Assembly: GCA_038501195.1 (NCBI GenBank)
Contig: JBBPUQ010000004.1
Span: 682,001 to 746,000, forward strand
DNA length: 64,000 nt
Origin: Nemania diffusa
Taxonomy: Eukaryota > Ascomycota > Sordariomycetes > Xylariales > Xylariaceae
Direction: 5' to 3'
In this document: positions 24,992-37,700 of the stretch, one piece after another
Numbering within the stretch: position 1 is the stretch's first letter
Layout of the letters: every line of letters begins with the position of its first letter
The notes under the pieces: generated by a model
The model's input: only the letters and a program-made list of their open reading frames with translations
Told to the model about the DNA's origin: nothing
Database searches by the model: none
Position numbers and translations under genes: made by a program

Positions 24992-27386
24992 TCACAGTTT
25001 GGACGCCGTAAATCTACTCCGCTGCCGCAGTCTCTTACCGTAGTGAAAGAACACGTATGGCAGTGGCATGAGTGCCAGTGTTATAAATGCCAGTAGGCTC
25101 GATGCCCATTGATATCCAATTCCGTGATATAACTGCTGTCCGAAAAGGGGAAACGCAGCTATCATCACGTGTTAGCTATTGCGCCACAACCTATCCGTGG
25201 AGGATAGAGGGAGTGTTGGGGGAGTGGCGGGCCCCGACTTACCGGCAAAAGTACAGCGAAGAAAGCTATTAGCGGCTAGGGCCGAAGCTGCGTATAATGG
25301 GTAACTGTCCACTATCGCCAGGAGTCAGTATGTATCTAGTCGTGTACACGCCAGAGTGGCAGCTACCCTACTCACCAAGAAAAGTGAAGACGCCATTGAA
25401 AACCAATAGCGTACCGCAGCCGAAGATCCCAGACCCGATGATAGGCAATATCCAATGGACCCAAGGAAACGAGGTCCACGCGAACCAGAACAGGCCGATG
25501 GGCACAAGTACCGCTCCCAGGATGGAAGATACGAGTCGGAATTCGGGTTCGGGCACGCCGCGATTCCGCCGTACAAGTCTGCGATGAACTCGGTACCAGA
25601 GAGGATTAGTTACCGCACCCGCTATCATACCTACGAAGATCCCGAGGAAGCTTAGCCCCGTCTGCCAAAGGTTAAAGCCAAAATTTCCACCAAATACCAA
25701 CGGGAAGGCCCCGAAGAACAGGTAAATGACACCTAATAGGACGGCAGAGAGCAGGGAGAGCAAGAGGCACATGGGTTCGAGCGCCAAAAGCTGGAATGGG
25801 CGCAGCAGCGAAAGCGCAATCGTTCTTGGTATTGACTTGGTTGATTTTTCCACTGTAACCATCCCAACAATCAGCGATGAGTCTCAAACATTCGGCAAAA
25901 TGCGAAATAGGAAACACGCATAACGCCGGCCGTTAAGATGTTATATTCGCAGCACGAGGCATGCGGCTTGCTTACTGGGTGCTTTCCATCTATCATCCCC
26001 GGTCTCTTTCCTTAGGAGACGAGCTTTCTCTCTTAGCTTGATCGGGTCTATATAGGTCATTAGCAAGCTAGTCATTGGTATACCGAGGCGGGATTACTGA
26101 CGGTAAGTCTCTGGCGCAAACAAGACTAGCGCTACTAGTAGAGAAAATGCCCAGATAATGAGAACCTATCAACAGTTACATGTTAGCCCGACGCAATATC
26201 AAACCGCGGCGAAACCCTGCTCGGGGCCAAGTGTAGTTAAGCATACGTAGTATGTCCATCTCCAATTTGTATAGTAGTTGACTGACACAGATAGAATCAG
26301 CTTCCCACTTCTCACTCTCGTGACGATAAAGGATCCTGCTTACTGAATCCACCGAGCAAAGGACCAAGACTGGGGCCTTGAATATAGTAATAGTTAGTAT
26401 GGTGTTTCTAGATCCGAGCTGCGGTCAGGTATTACCAATGAAAGGGCTGAGTGATATTATTATCATCGGTGAATGTATCTGGTCTCGCCTGAACACGTCG
26501 CTAACCGTGCCGCCAGCAACACTGAGAAACGCACTTCCAGCGAATCCATCGATGAAGCGCACCTGTCTCCGGTCAGTGGGAGTTCGTGTATTCCATACTT
26601 TAGTGCGCTACTCGGCTCTCGCCCGATGCTGGGGTTTTTGCAAGCATATCAAAAAAAAAAAAACCGTACCGTCAACATGGTAGCAGTGTTACGAGCAACA
26701 GCGGAGGGAATAAGCCAGATCAAGAACATAGTCCAAGATGCTAAATAGATCGGACGCCGGCCATAGAACTCGCTCAAGGGCCCTAAGAAGAGAGGTCCGG
26801 AAGCAACTAATGATTAACTAGGTCAGCACTCAAATACCGCCCTCTCGCGCCCATGTGGGAAACCTACTGCCAAGAACGAAGGTTGAAAGTCCCACGGTGG
26901 CAACGAGATCAGATTGGCCGAACTCCGGGTTCATTTGACCGTAAGTTGCCGTGTAGATTGAGCTTGCACATGTTCTTGGAGAATTCATTAGCAACTTCGT
27001 CCCCTTGTTATAGACCGCCAGAGACTCACACGCAGAGGCTGCCTAAGCCCACGAGAATTACAAGGAGCCACTTGCGAGCAAGACTCACTGAAGTATGCAA
27101 AATTAATGCCTGCCCGAAATTTCAAGAATATCTATGGGAAGAGGTCTCATTGTTACTCACTGCTACGCGGGCACATAGGGTCATCATCACCGTCGAACGA
27201 GACCTCAAAGGAATGATCCACGTCTCCACTCTCATCCTTATCTGAGAGGTCAGCACAACCGTGCCCATTTTGAGATCGTGCCGGGCCCAGCTCGATTGTT
27301 CCATCTGATTGGGATCCGGCGTCGTCTCCCTCAGTGGACATATTCCACTGGGCTTCTTTAGCCTCGAGCTCATGGCTCGACCCCAT
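24992..27386 (-). CDS. MFS transporter, DHA1 (drug:H+ antiporter-like) family, 12 exons
   Basis: Exons in minus-strand order: 27386-27161, 27087-27030, 26974-26868, 26806-26670, 26562-26436, 26376-26344, 26281-26247, 26165-26102, 26047-25976, 25852-25376, 25311-25243, 25158-24992. All 11 introns are 54-123 bp with GT..AG ends; lengths sum to 1572 nt, an intact 523-aa frame. An acidic cytosolic N-terminus (1-80) precedes TM1 (ARKWLLVILVGLGSLCV, about 79-95). Motif A GPLSEFYGRRP lies at 139-149, RFIDGFAGSAF in TM4 at 178-188, and the TM5 antiporter motif GPSLGPLLGGF at 219-229. NWRW (235-238) and the cytosolic loop PETYHPIKLREKARLLRKETG (about 260-280) are hallmarks of fungal DHA1 proteins. It would be a plasma-membrane proton-driven exporter of unknown substrate. 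Met16 is an alternative start. Two exons are only 33 and 35 nt. Confidence 0.92.
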
Positions 27387-28119
27387 ATTTTCTCGGTCTC
27401 TATTTCTGTATGTCGTGGGTTCGGGGCGAAAATGATGGCAGAGAGAGCTTGTGAGATGATGATGTGTGTTCGTACGGATTGCCGAGATTAATTAAATCTG
27501 CAAGTCGTATTTCTCGATGTTGAATCTGAGCGACTGCACTATATGAATTGGAATGAAATATGGCTTTTATGACGAGAATGGCCGTTCGGTGACGGTACGG
27601 CGAGTTATCGCCGAGTATTATGGGGGGTACTACTAATCGCCCATCGTGGATTCGATGACGAATTTTGGTTGTGAAGGGGAAACGATTATCCTGACTGTTA
27701 AAACCGAGATATTCACGGTAATACTACCCAACCAGTCCCTTTTGGTATTGCAACTTATTAAGCCCCAAAAGATTTGCTAGGATTATATGGGGACCGGATC
27801 CATAAATGTGCAAATCAAAATCGACCCTTCGTATAGTCTCGCAAATCGGGATTTGGGTATTTCCTTCTCAAGAAGCACGTAACAACCAACGTATATAGGT
27901 AGTCGCCGTAGGTAGCCATGTTGGAAGATGAGTCGCGAGGAAGAATTTCGCAAGGTCGTAGCGAAGCAACCAGGCTAGACTTCTCCTAAACCCGCCATAA
28001 TATTCATCTCCTATCGCCGATGGCTCGTTCGCGAATCTACGGTGATATTAAGTGCCTAACTATCTACAGAATAGACTAGCCACTAATGTATGAAAAATGA
28101 CGGGAAGGATTGTGGGTTA
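27387..28119. other. Intergenic, promoter side of the transporter gene
   Basis: About 0.7 kb between the ATG of the transporter and the stop of the PARG-like gene, both on the minus strand. It must contain the transporter promoter and the 3' end of the upstream gene. I see no further coding exon and no clear regulatory motif. Confidence 0.5.
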
Positions 28120-29299
28120 CTAAGCGTCACGGCCAATTTTGCCGAAATCCTTTCCACCAAGTATACGGTCGAAGATATTGAAGTTGCCCTCATTTTTTGT
28201 GTCGAGGACAGCGAACCACTGTGAAGAGAAGAGGTTAGTGGTTTAATTCTGTATACGAGGATCTTCCAGTTATGAGTATGTATAACAAGTGAGAGCGAGG
28301 AATGAGGGAGAAGGGACCACCGCGAAGGAGTCCCTTGCATCCCACGAAGGAGTAATGGGGTGTGTTAGATAGGTGTCTCGCGTAGTAATACTTGTTATTA
28401 TCTCGGCTGATAAATCTAAGACGACTTACAATCTCCCTCCACCAGCCGCCTCGAAACTCAAGCTCGTCAAGAACTTCGGACCAGCATTTAGCCACCTCCT
28501 CAGGCGGGTTTCTAAAAGCGCCACATCCGAGTGCTCCCAATACCAGAAGTTCGTGTTTCTCTCGCGCGGCGATACGCAACGCTAGCCGCATCTTCTTCTT
28601 AGTCAGCTGGTAGTCGGCAGGATACTTGAACGTCGTCCGGCGGGAGTGCATGCCGGGCTCCGAGGGCGCCGACAGCACGGGGATGGTGCGAAGTGCGGGC
28701 CTACGAATGGCGGCCACGCTTATGACGCTCACGACGGGTAACTGGGCAGCGGGCATCTGGGGGACGAGAAGCCTATGTCCGGAGCTCATGGAAGACCGAA
28801 TAATGACAACGTCACGGGTGTAAACGGCGGTCAAGGGGCTCCAGGGATAGTACGGCTTATGCAGGGAGAGGGCTAGAGAACTTCGATAGCAGAGGGCTTC
28901 CTCCTGGGCCAGAGCACCACTCAACCAACCACCGCCGGGGTTCTTGTCGGATGCGAGATTGAGCACGACGACTCTCTGATTCCGCTCGGGCTGGGCGGAT
29001 GCGTTTGCGGGTGCGGTTGCAGCTTGGACGAGAGACTCGAACATCATGATAGCAGCATCTAGGGTATCCTCGTTGAGGACCTTGACGCTCGTGCCGCGGA
29101 CATTGGCGTCAGACGAGAGTGCAAACCCGGGACAGTCAGTTGCGTGGAGAGAAGGGACATGGTCAAGGTCCAGCTTCTCGGAGGTGTCGGCCTTGAGATG
29201 AGGCAATTGGCGGAGTATGCCGGGCAGGGCAGCCTTTGTATCTCTAGCAATGGCAGAAAGGACAGCGCGACGGTCGCGGATGGCCTGTGGGAGAGACAT
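28120..29299 (-). CDS. TIGR02452 / microbial-type PARG-like ADP-ribose glycohydrolase
   Basis: Two exons, 29299-28430 and 28218-28120, joined across a 211-bp GTAAGT..CACAG intron, give 322 aa. Reading through the intron adds about 60 unrelated residues, so splicing is preferred; the spliced end (WWREIWFAVLDTKNEGNF) fits the family. An N-terminal helical region (about 1-90) matches the microbial-PARG N-terminal domain. The macrodomain signature follows: NPGGGW (120-125) and QEE (132-134), the residues that bind ADP-ribose and catalyse glycosidic cleavage in PARGs. LGALGCGAFRNPPEEVA (254-270) is the second conserved loop. The expected role is removal of ADP-ribose from proteins or nucleic acids, in nucleus or cytosol; these single-domain fungal proteins are mostly uncharacterised. 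An Ala/Gln-rich linker lies at 93-106. All key residues seem present. Confidence 0.9.
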
Positions 29300-29760
29300 A
29301 AGGCGCTAGTTGGTTGAAGTTAAGTAAGTAAGTAGGTACCTAGTGATGGATGACTACCTAGGTAGGTAGGTGGTAACTCGTAAGATGACGATGACCGAGG
29401 CGACAGAGATGACTGGAGTCAAACAAACAGATTCTATTTAGTGTTCATTCGTTGCAGGCTGAGCGTTCATATAGATGGCCATTTCGCAAGTGCCTACACG
29501 AATACCAAGCAATGCGGCCTACTGTACATACTTAAAATATATTGTCACCTAACTTAGGTAGGTAAGTAGGTAGTTGAGATGTACGGCCTAGTGAGTCAAG
29601 CGGTGATGCTTGAGCTGAGCTGAGCTGAGCTGGGGGGCAGAGCTGGGCATTGCTAAGCCGGGGTTCTACAGAGTACATACCTACCTACCTCTGTATGTAT
29701 GTACGCATGCCTTAGGTACATACATAGGAAATACCGTAGCAAACCTTGCTGGGGGCAGTA
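29300..29760 (-). promoter_or_regulatory. Upstream region of the PARG-like gene with TAGGTAGG repeats
   Basis: Clusters of TAGGTAGG/CCTACCTA occur at 29318-29372, 29552-29573 and 29675-29690, with a GAGCT pentamer repeat at 29613-29632 and GTATGTATGTA at 29692-29702. Such repeats are frequent in Sordariomycete promoters and intergenic DNA. Their function here is unknown. The island ends just beyond, at about 29750-29850. Confidence 0.55.
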
Positions 29761-32495
29761 AACTATTGATCAATGGTTGACAAATTTTCAACTGTAAATA
29801 AATCGTTTGATCATATAGACGCTTATAAATATCAGCGTTGAAAGTTTTAATCGTTAAAAAAAGTTTCAACATTTGAAAATTTTCAACGTTTAAAATTTTT
29901 TTAATATTTTAACTTTTTTAACATTTAAAAACTGTTAATTAATAATTTGTTTAATATTAACATTTAAAATTTATTAATTAATAATTTTTTTTAACGTTAA
30001 TATTTAATAGTTATAAATATTTATATTATTAAATATTAATACTATTAAACATTAGTACTATTAAATATTAATGTTTTTAAAAGTTGAAACAAAGTTAAAA
30101 TATTAAAACTTCGAATATAATTTTATTTTATTATTATAAACTTATAATATAAAAAAAGTTCTATTATTATATTTTGTTTTTTATTTTTTGTTTTTTATTT
30201 TGTTTTTGTTATAATATTATAAATAAATAAATTAATTAATTATAATATTTATTTGTTATATTATTTTATATTTATTTTTTATATTGTTTTATTTTTGTTG
30301 TTATAATATTTTCTATTAAAAAAAACAACTAGTAGTTTAATTTAAATATAATAAATTTAATATTAATAATAATTTTTTAATAATAAATTATAATATATTA
30401 AAACTGTTTTTTTTTATTAAAATATTTTTAATTATAATATATAATTAAAAATAAATATTTATAAAATTATTTGTTATTATTACTATATTTATATTTATAT
30501 TTTATAATAAAAAAATAAAAAAAAAATATATTTATATTAATTTTATTTATTACTTTTTTTTTTATTTTTTTTTATATGTTATATAAACTGTTTAAATATT
30601 TAAAACTTATTATAATAATTATTTTAATTAAATATTATAATTTACTTTTTTTTTTAATTTGTTTTAATTAAACAAAATAAATTTAATATATTTATTTATT
30701 ATATAAACTATATATTTATAATAATTTATAAAATATATAAACTAAAAAAAAATTTTATATTAAAAAAAAATAACTTTTTTTAATGAAGTTATTGCTGCTA
30801 TTAATAAATAAAATATATAAATAATATATAAAGTTTAATAAAAGCACTTTTTTTAAAAAAAAATTAAAAATTCTACTTTTAACTTATATTAAAGCAAATT
30901 TTTAGTTTTAATTTAAATAGTTTAAATATAAATAAATTAAAAATTATATATTTAATAATATTATTGTTTTAAAATTTTATATTTGTAAAAAAAGTTGCTG
31001 TTAATTTTTAATATATAACTAGCAGTTGTAATATAAATTGCTATAAAATAATTTAATATATATAATATTATATATAAATTTATATATTATTTTAAACGTT
31101 ATATATAAATTTATATATTATTTAAATATTTTATAATATTATTAATTAATATATAAGTTTAAATTAAAGTTTATATTAATAATAATAAAAACTTAGCTAA
31201 TTTTAAAAACTTAGCAGTTGTTTTTTTTAATGTTTTGCTTTTTATTAAAATTTAGCAATAGTTTTTATAAAACAAGTTTTATTTATTATATAATTTTTTA
31301 AAAAATTATATTAATAAAAAAGTTTTAAGTTTATATATTTAATATTTTTGTTAATATATATTTATATAACTTTTATATTTGTTAAATTATTTATTTATAT
31401 ATATAAATTAGCTAATATATATTATAAAGTTATAAAAACAACTAATTTTTAAATTAATATATTATATATATATTAGTTTATAAAATAAAATAGCACTTTT
31501 AAGTATATAACTTGTATATATTATATAATATATTGTTATACTTTTATATAACAATTTTAAATATATTAAATAAGTTATTTTTATATAAATAGCTGTTATT
31601 TTTTTTATATAACAGCTTTTGTTATATTTAGTTCGTTTTAAATATATTAAGCTTTATAGTTTTAAAGCTTAAATATTTATATTTAGTTTTTTTATTGATA
31701 TTATTACTTTTTTTTTTTAATATAGTTTTAATATTAACTTAAAATAAATTTAATTCTATATAAATATAAGTAAATATTAATAATAAATATAAATATAAAC
31801 ATTTTGTTAAAAAAGTTATTAGAACTAAAAGATTACAAGCTAAAAAAACTAAACTTAATATTATAGCAACTTTGTTATATATTATACTAGCTCTTTTTTT
31901 TTAATTTAATAAAAGAAACAACAATAACAATAATAACAACAACAAATAAAAACTTTTAGCTTTAATAATAATATTTAATAATAATAATAACAACAATAAT
32001 AAAGAATTAGTTTTGTTAGTTTAGTTGTTATTGTTGTTTTTTTAAAAACTTTTGAAGCTTTTTTTTTTTATTTTACTTATTATTATTATTCGCTTTTTTT
32101 TTAAATTTTTTTTTTAGCTATTTTTTGTTTTAGCTTTTTTTATTAAAATATATTTATTTAATTCTTTTAATATTTATATATTTAATATTATAAACTAAAT
32201 AATATATATATTTAAAAACATTTTTTAAATATATTTAAACATTTTTAAAATATATTTTATTTTTAAAATATACTTTTTATTTTATTTAAACTTTTAAACT
32301 AATTTAAATATATTTTTTAAATATATTTTTAAACTTATAATTATTTATAAAATTAAAAAGTAATAAAAACAAATTTATTTATAAAATTTATTAAGTTTTA
32401 ATATTGTTAATTATTTTATTATATAAATATTAAATATTTATAATATTGTTAATATATATTTATTTTAAATATTTAATTTATAATAAAAATTGTTG
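29761..32495. other. Island-to-AT-block transition and degraded DNA
   Basis: Base composition falls from normal to almost pure A/T between 29750 and 29950. GTTGAAA and its complement TTTCAAC recur in both orientations at 29785, 29837, 29864, 29881 and 30083, as in a decayed inverted-repeat element. At 31915-32035 there are residual CAA/TAA-rich triplet runs on both strands, possibly the remains of a low-complexity gag-like coding segment. I recognise no gene. Confidence 0.55.
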
Positions 32496-32803
32496 TATTA
32501 TAAACTATATTTATATTTAAACAAATAAATTTTAAAAGTAGTTAATATATACAATATAGCTAATAAATAGTTAAAGTAGCTAAATAGATTTTATTATTTA
32601 TTAAAAACAATAAATCTATTAAAAATTAAATAAAATAATAAATATAAAAAAATAAAAGTAATAAATAAAAAAACATTTATATAAATATATCAATTTAATT
32701 AAAAAGATTAAATTTGTTTTTTAGTTTTTTCAACTTTAGTTTTTTTTTTAAAATATATAATATTATTTAATTTTTAAATTTATTACTAATATTATATTTA
32801 TTA
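32496..32803 (+). repeat. LTR of element B, left
   Basis: It aligns with 45432-45737 over its whole length. The left copy keeps more C and G (for example AAAAACAATAAATCT against AAAAATAATAAATTT), so RIP has hit the two copies unequally. Confidence 0.85.
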
Positions 32804-34484
32804 TAAAACTAAAGTTTATTTTAACTATTTAAAAAAACAATAAATTTTAAAAAAGTTTTTAAATAAATTAATTAATTTTAATATATTAAAATAATATAAT
32901 TAACTTTTAATAATAACATATTTATTACTAATTATAAAAAAGCTAAATAATACATTTAATTTATTAAAAATAAATTAACAAAGTTTGTTTTTTAAATATA
33001 AATAAATTATAAATAAAATAAACTATATTAATAGTTTTAAAACTTTTAAAGTTTATTTAAAAATTATATAAAACATATTTATATTATAAAATATATTATA
33101 AATAATAATAATAAGTTTTATTATAACATTTTTAATAATAAAAAACTTTTTATTTTTAATATTTATAAAAAGTTTAAATTTGTTTATAAAAACTTTAAAA
33201 AATATAACAAATAATAGCAATATATAATTATTAATAAAACTATATATAACAATATAATTAAAAAAATAATAATTAATACTAAATATTTTATTATTTAAAA
33301 TAAAACTTTTTAAATAGTTTTTGTTTTTTTTATTAAAAATAAAAAAAAAATATAACTTAAATATAATAAATTAATAACTTTTAAGTAATTTTAAATAATA
33401 ACAAATATTTATAATAAAATAATATATTAAAAGTTTAAATATTAAATTTTATAATTAAACATTATTTAAAAAACTATAAAAAAACTAAAAAATATAATAA
33501 ATTTTTTTAAATAAAACGTTTATTTTTTATATATTTAAATAGTTAAATTAAAAAAAAAACTAAATAATAAAAAATAAATATAATTTATTAAAAAGCCGAT
33601 TTTTAAAATATTATGTTTTATAAAGTTATAAATATTTATAAAAAAAAAATTATAAATTTAAAAAGTTAAATCGAAGTTTTTTAAAACTAAATTATATTTA
33701 TAGTAATAATATTAAAACTTATATTAATAGCTTTTATTAACAACTTAGTTTTTGTTAAAATAATTTAAAAACAAAAGTAAAAATAAAAAAATATTTTAAA
33801 ATCTAAAACTATTAATAAAACTTTTATAATTATTAAAAAAAAAACTAAGTTATTAATTAAAACAATTAATTTATTTATATTTATTAATAATAAATTAGTT
33901 AAAAATAAAAATAAAATTTAATTTAAATATTAGTTTATATTATTAAAAAATAAATTAATTAAAAATATTAATTATTATAACTAAAACTTAAAAAAAATTA
34001 ATTATATTATTAATTAAATAAAAAGTTTTATTTTGAAAAATATTATAATATTTATTATAAATAACTATAAAAAAAAACTTATTTTAAAAATAAATATAAA
34101 AGTTTTAAATTATTTATTTATTTATTATTATAATTTTAATAAATATAAAAAAATATAAATTAAATATTAAAAATTTAAAATATAAAATTTTAATAAATTT
34201 ATATAATTTAATATAAAATTTATTAAATAAATTAAAATAGTTTAAATTAATTTTATAAATTTTAAAAAAAACTTATATAATAAATTATAAAAATAAATTA
34301 ATAAATTATATATTAAAAAACTATATAATAATTAAATAATATTTATTAACTTTTATAACTATATTTAAATATATAATTATTAATAATATAAAAACTTTAT
34401 TATTTAAAAAATATAATAAAAAAAAACTTTTTAAAAATAATTAAATAAAAAAAAATTTAAAACTTAAAAAAAAAAAAAACTTAC

Positions 34485-34794
34485 TATTAGTAGAACTTTT
34501 TATATATATATATATATAAAAAGATTTAAAATAATCTATAAAGTTTAAAGTTTGTTTTTAAATTTTAAAATTTTATATTAATTTATATATATATTTTATA
34601 AAAAAAAGTACAATTAAAAAAGTTATATATAAGTTATTTATATATATATATATATAAAACTTATAAATTTTATAAATTTTAATAAATTTTTATATTTTTT
34701 ATTTATTTAGTTATTTAATAAAGATTTTAGTTTAAGTTTTAATTATATATATTTAATATATATATATAAGTTTTATTAAATTATTAGTTTAATA
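34485..34794. repeat. LTR of element A copy 2, left
   Basis: 310 bp, matching the three other A-family LTRs. It is followed by TTAAAG and a long T run, the presumed polypurine tract read on the minus strand. Confidence 0.9.
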
Positions 34795-37700
34795 TTAAAG
34801 ATTTTTTTTTTTATATAATAATTTTAGTTTTAATATTAACTAATTTTTTGTTATTTTTTTTACTATTTAATTAATTTATATATATTTTTATTTATATAAT
34901 TAATTTATTTATATTAATTAGCTTTTTTAATATTTAATTAAATATTTTTTTTATATAAATATTTATTAAATTATTTTTATAATTTTGCGATTTTTATATA
35001 TTTTTCGAAATATTATAATATTAATTATAAGTTGTTTTTTTTATATAGTTTTTAATTTAATTAAATATTTATATAAAAATTTAAAATTAATATATATAAC
35101 TAATAATATAATTAATAATTTTATTATATAAATAATTTTTTAAAAAGTTATATTAAATATAATAATATAATTAAATCTATTAATTATATTATATAATTTA
35201 TTTGTTAATATATTATATATAATTTATTTATATTTAATTAAATTTTAATAAATAATATTATTTTTAATTGTAAAAGTATTTTTTATATAACTTTTATTAA
35301 TTAATATAATTATAAATTTAATTTAAAAACTTAAATTTTTATTATTTATAAATATTTTATTAATAAAAATAAAAATTTTTATATAATTAAAGTTTAAAAA
35401 TATATAGTATAATTTTTATTATATATTATTAATTTATTATTATATTTATATATTTAATATTTTAATGTTGTTTTTTAATAATTTTTAAATTTATATAACA
35501 ATTAATAAATTATATAATATTTTTAATTAATATATTAATATAATATATATATTTTAAATTTATTAATTAATATATTATTAAAAATAATTTTTTATATAAA
35601 AGTTAATAATATATAATTATTTAGTTTATTTTTATTAAATAAAAAAATTTTTTATTTATTTATTTAAATTTTGTTTTTATTAAATTTAATAAAATATTTA
35701 AGTATTAATTTTGTTTTTAGTTTTATATAAAATAATAGCTTAGTTTTTTTTTTATACGAAAATTTTTTAAATATAATATTAAAAATATTATTTGTTTGAA
35801 ATTTTATAATCATAAATTTGTCGAGTTTTTTTTTAATATATAATAAATATAAATTATATATAAATATTTTTATATTTAATTTTTAATAATAATATTTATA
35901 ATAAATTTTATATTAATATAATTTTAATTTAGTTAATTTATATAATAGTTATATAATTTAAAATATAATATTTGTTAAATATTTATTTTTTAGTTTTTTT
36001 AATAAATAAATATAAATTTTTTAGTTTAATTTATTATATAATTATATATATATTTAAAAAATATTTTATAATTTTATATATATATTATAGTTTTAAATTA
36101 ATAATAGTTTTAAAATTATAATAAACTATTAATTTATATATTAAATTATTAATATTTATATAAAAATTTAAACTTTATTATAATTTTTATAACTTTATAT
36201 AATTAATTTAAACTTTTTATATAGTTTAATTATTTTATTTTTGATTTTTTATATAAATTTAATTTAAAAATTTTTTATTTAGTTATATTAATTTAAATTA
36301 TATTATATAAATTAAAATATATTTTAAATTATTAATATATTTATTTTAGTTATATTTAATTGTTTAAAAAATATATTAAATATAATAATTATATTGTTTT
36401 ATTTTAATTATATAATTAAAATATAATTATTAACTTTTTTTAATATAAAATATTAATTGTTAATAGTTATAAATAATTTTTTTGATTTGTTTTTATATCA
36501 AAGTTATAGCTATTTAACAATTTAAAAAAAATTATATAAAAAGTTATTTTTTTTATATAATAAATCAAATATAAATTTTTATTAATAATATAATTTAATT
36601 TATATATAATAAAACTTAGCTAATTTATTTATTATATTAATTATAATATTATAATTTTTAATTGTAAAAATTTTATATAGTTTTATTTAATTTTTATATT
36701 TTTTTTATATTTTAACTTTATTTTAAAAAAATAAAAAAAATATTTTATATAATAATATTAATTTGTTTTTAGTTTATATAACTTAGTTAATATTAATTTT
36801 TATATAAATATTTTTTAATATTTTTATAGCTTTTTATATAACTTTTGTTTTTTAAATAATTTTTAATAAAAAAAATAAATTACTATTAATTTTAAAATAA
36901 ACTTTAAAAACTAATAAAATAAATATAAAACTATTTAATTTAATTATATTATTTAAAATTTTTATAACTATTTATAATATTATTTTTTTATTTATATAAA
37001 AACTGATTTTTTTATATAAAATATCGAATATATAATAAAATAATATATATATTTGTTTGACTTTTTTAATAGCTTAATATATTTTAATAAATATTTTTTT
37101 ATATAAAGTTTTAATTAGTTATATATTATTACAAAATTTTTTAAATAAAAAATTTATATTAAAATTATATATAATATAATTAAATAGCTTTTAATATATT
37201 AAAATTTAATATTAATATAATATATTTTAAATATTATATATATTTAAAAACTTTAAAAATTTAATTATTTAAAACGAAATGTTTATTTTAATTATATATA
37301 AAATCGGTTAGTTATTAATTTATATAATATTAATAACAATTTTATAGTTAAAATTATATTTATTTTTTAATAAAAATTTAAATTTTTTTAAAGCTTAATT
37401 ATATAATTAATAATAATAACAAAACTTTTTAATTTTTTAAAATATTAAAATATTAATATTATTATATTTAATCTTTTATAGTAATTTTATAAGTTTTTTT
37501 ATATAAAAATATTTAAATTAACAATATAATTTTTAAAGTTTTTATTTTATAAAATAATTTGTAATTTTTAATTAATTAATATTAAAAAATAAATGTTTTT
37601 ATTTTTATATAATTAATATTATTATATTATTTTATTATATAATTATATTTTATATATTATTAAAATAAATATATAGTTAGTTTATATTTTATAATAATAG

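Noticed and set aside
28235..28429. Unspliced C-terminal extension of the PARG-like protein
   Set aside because: It follows a GTAAGT donor; splicing to 28218 restores family-like sequence and a natural stop.
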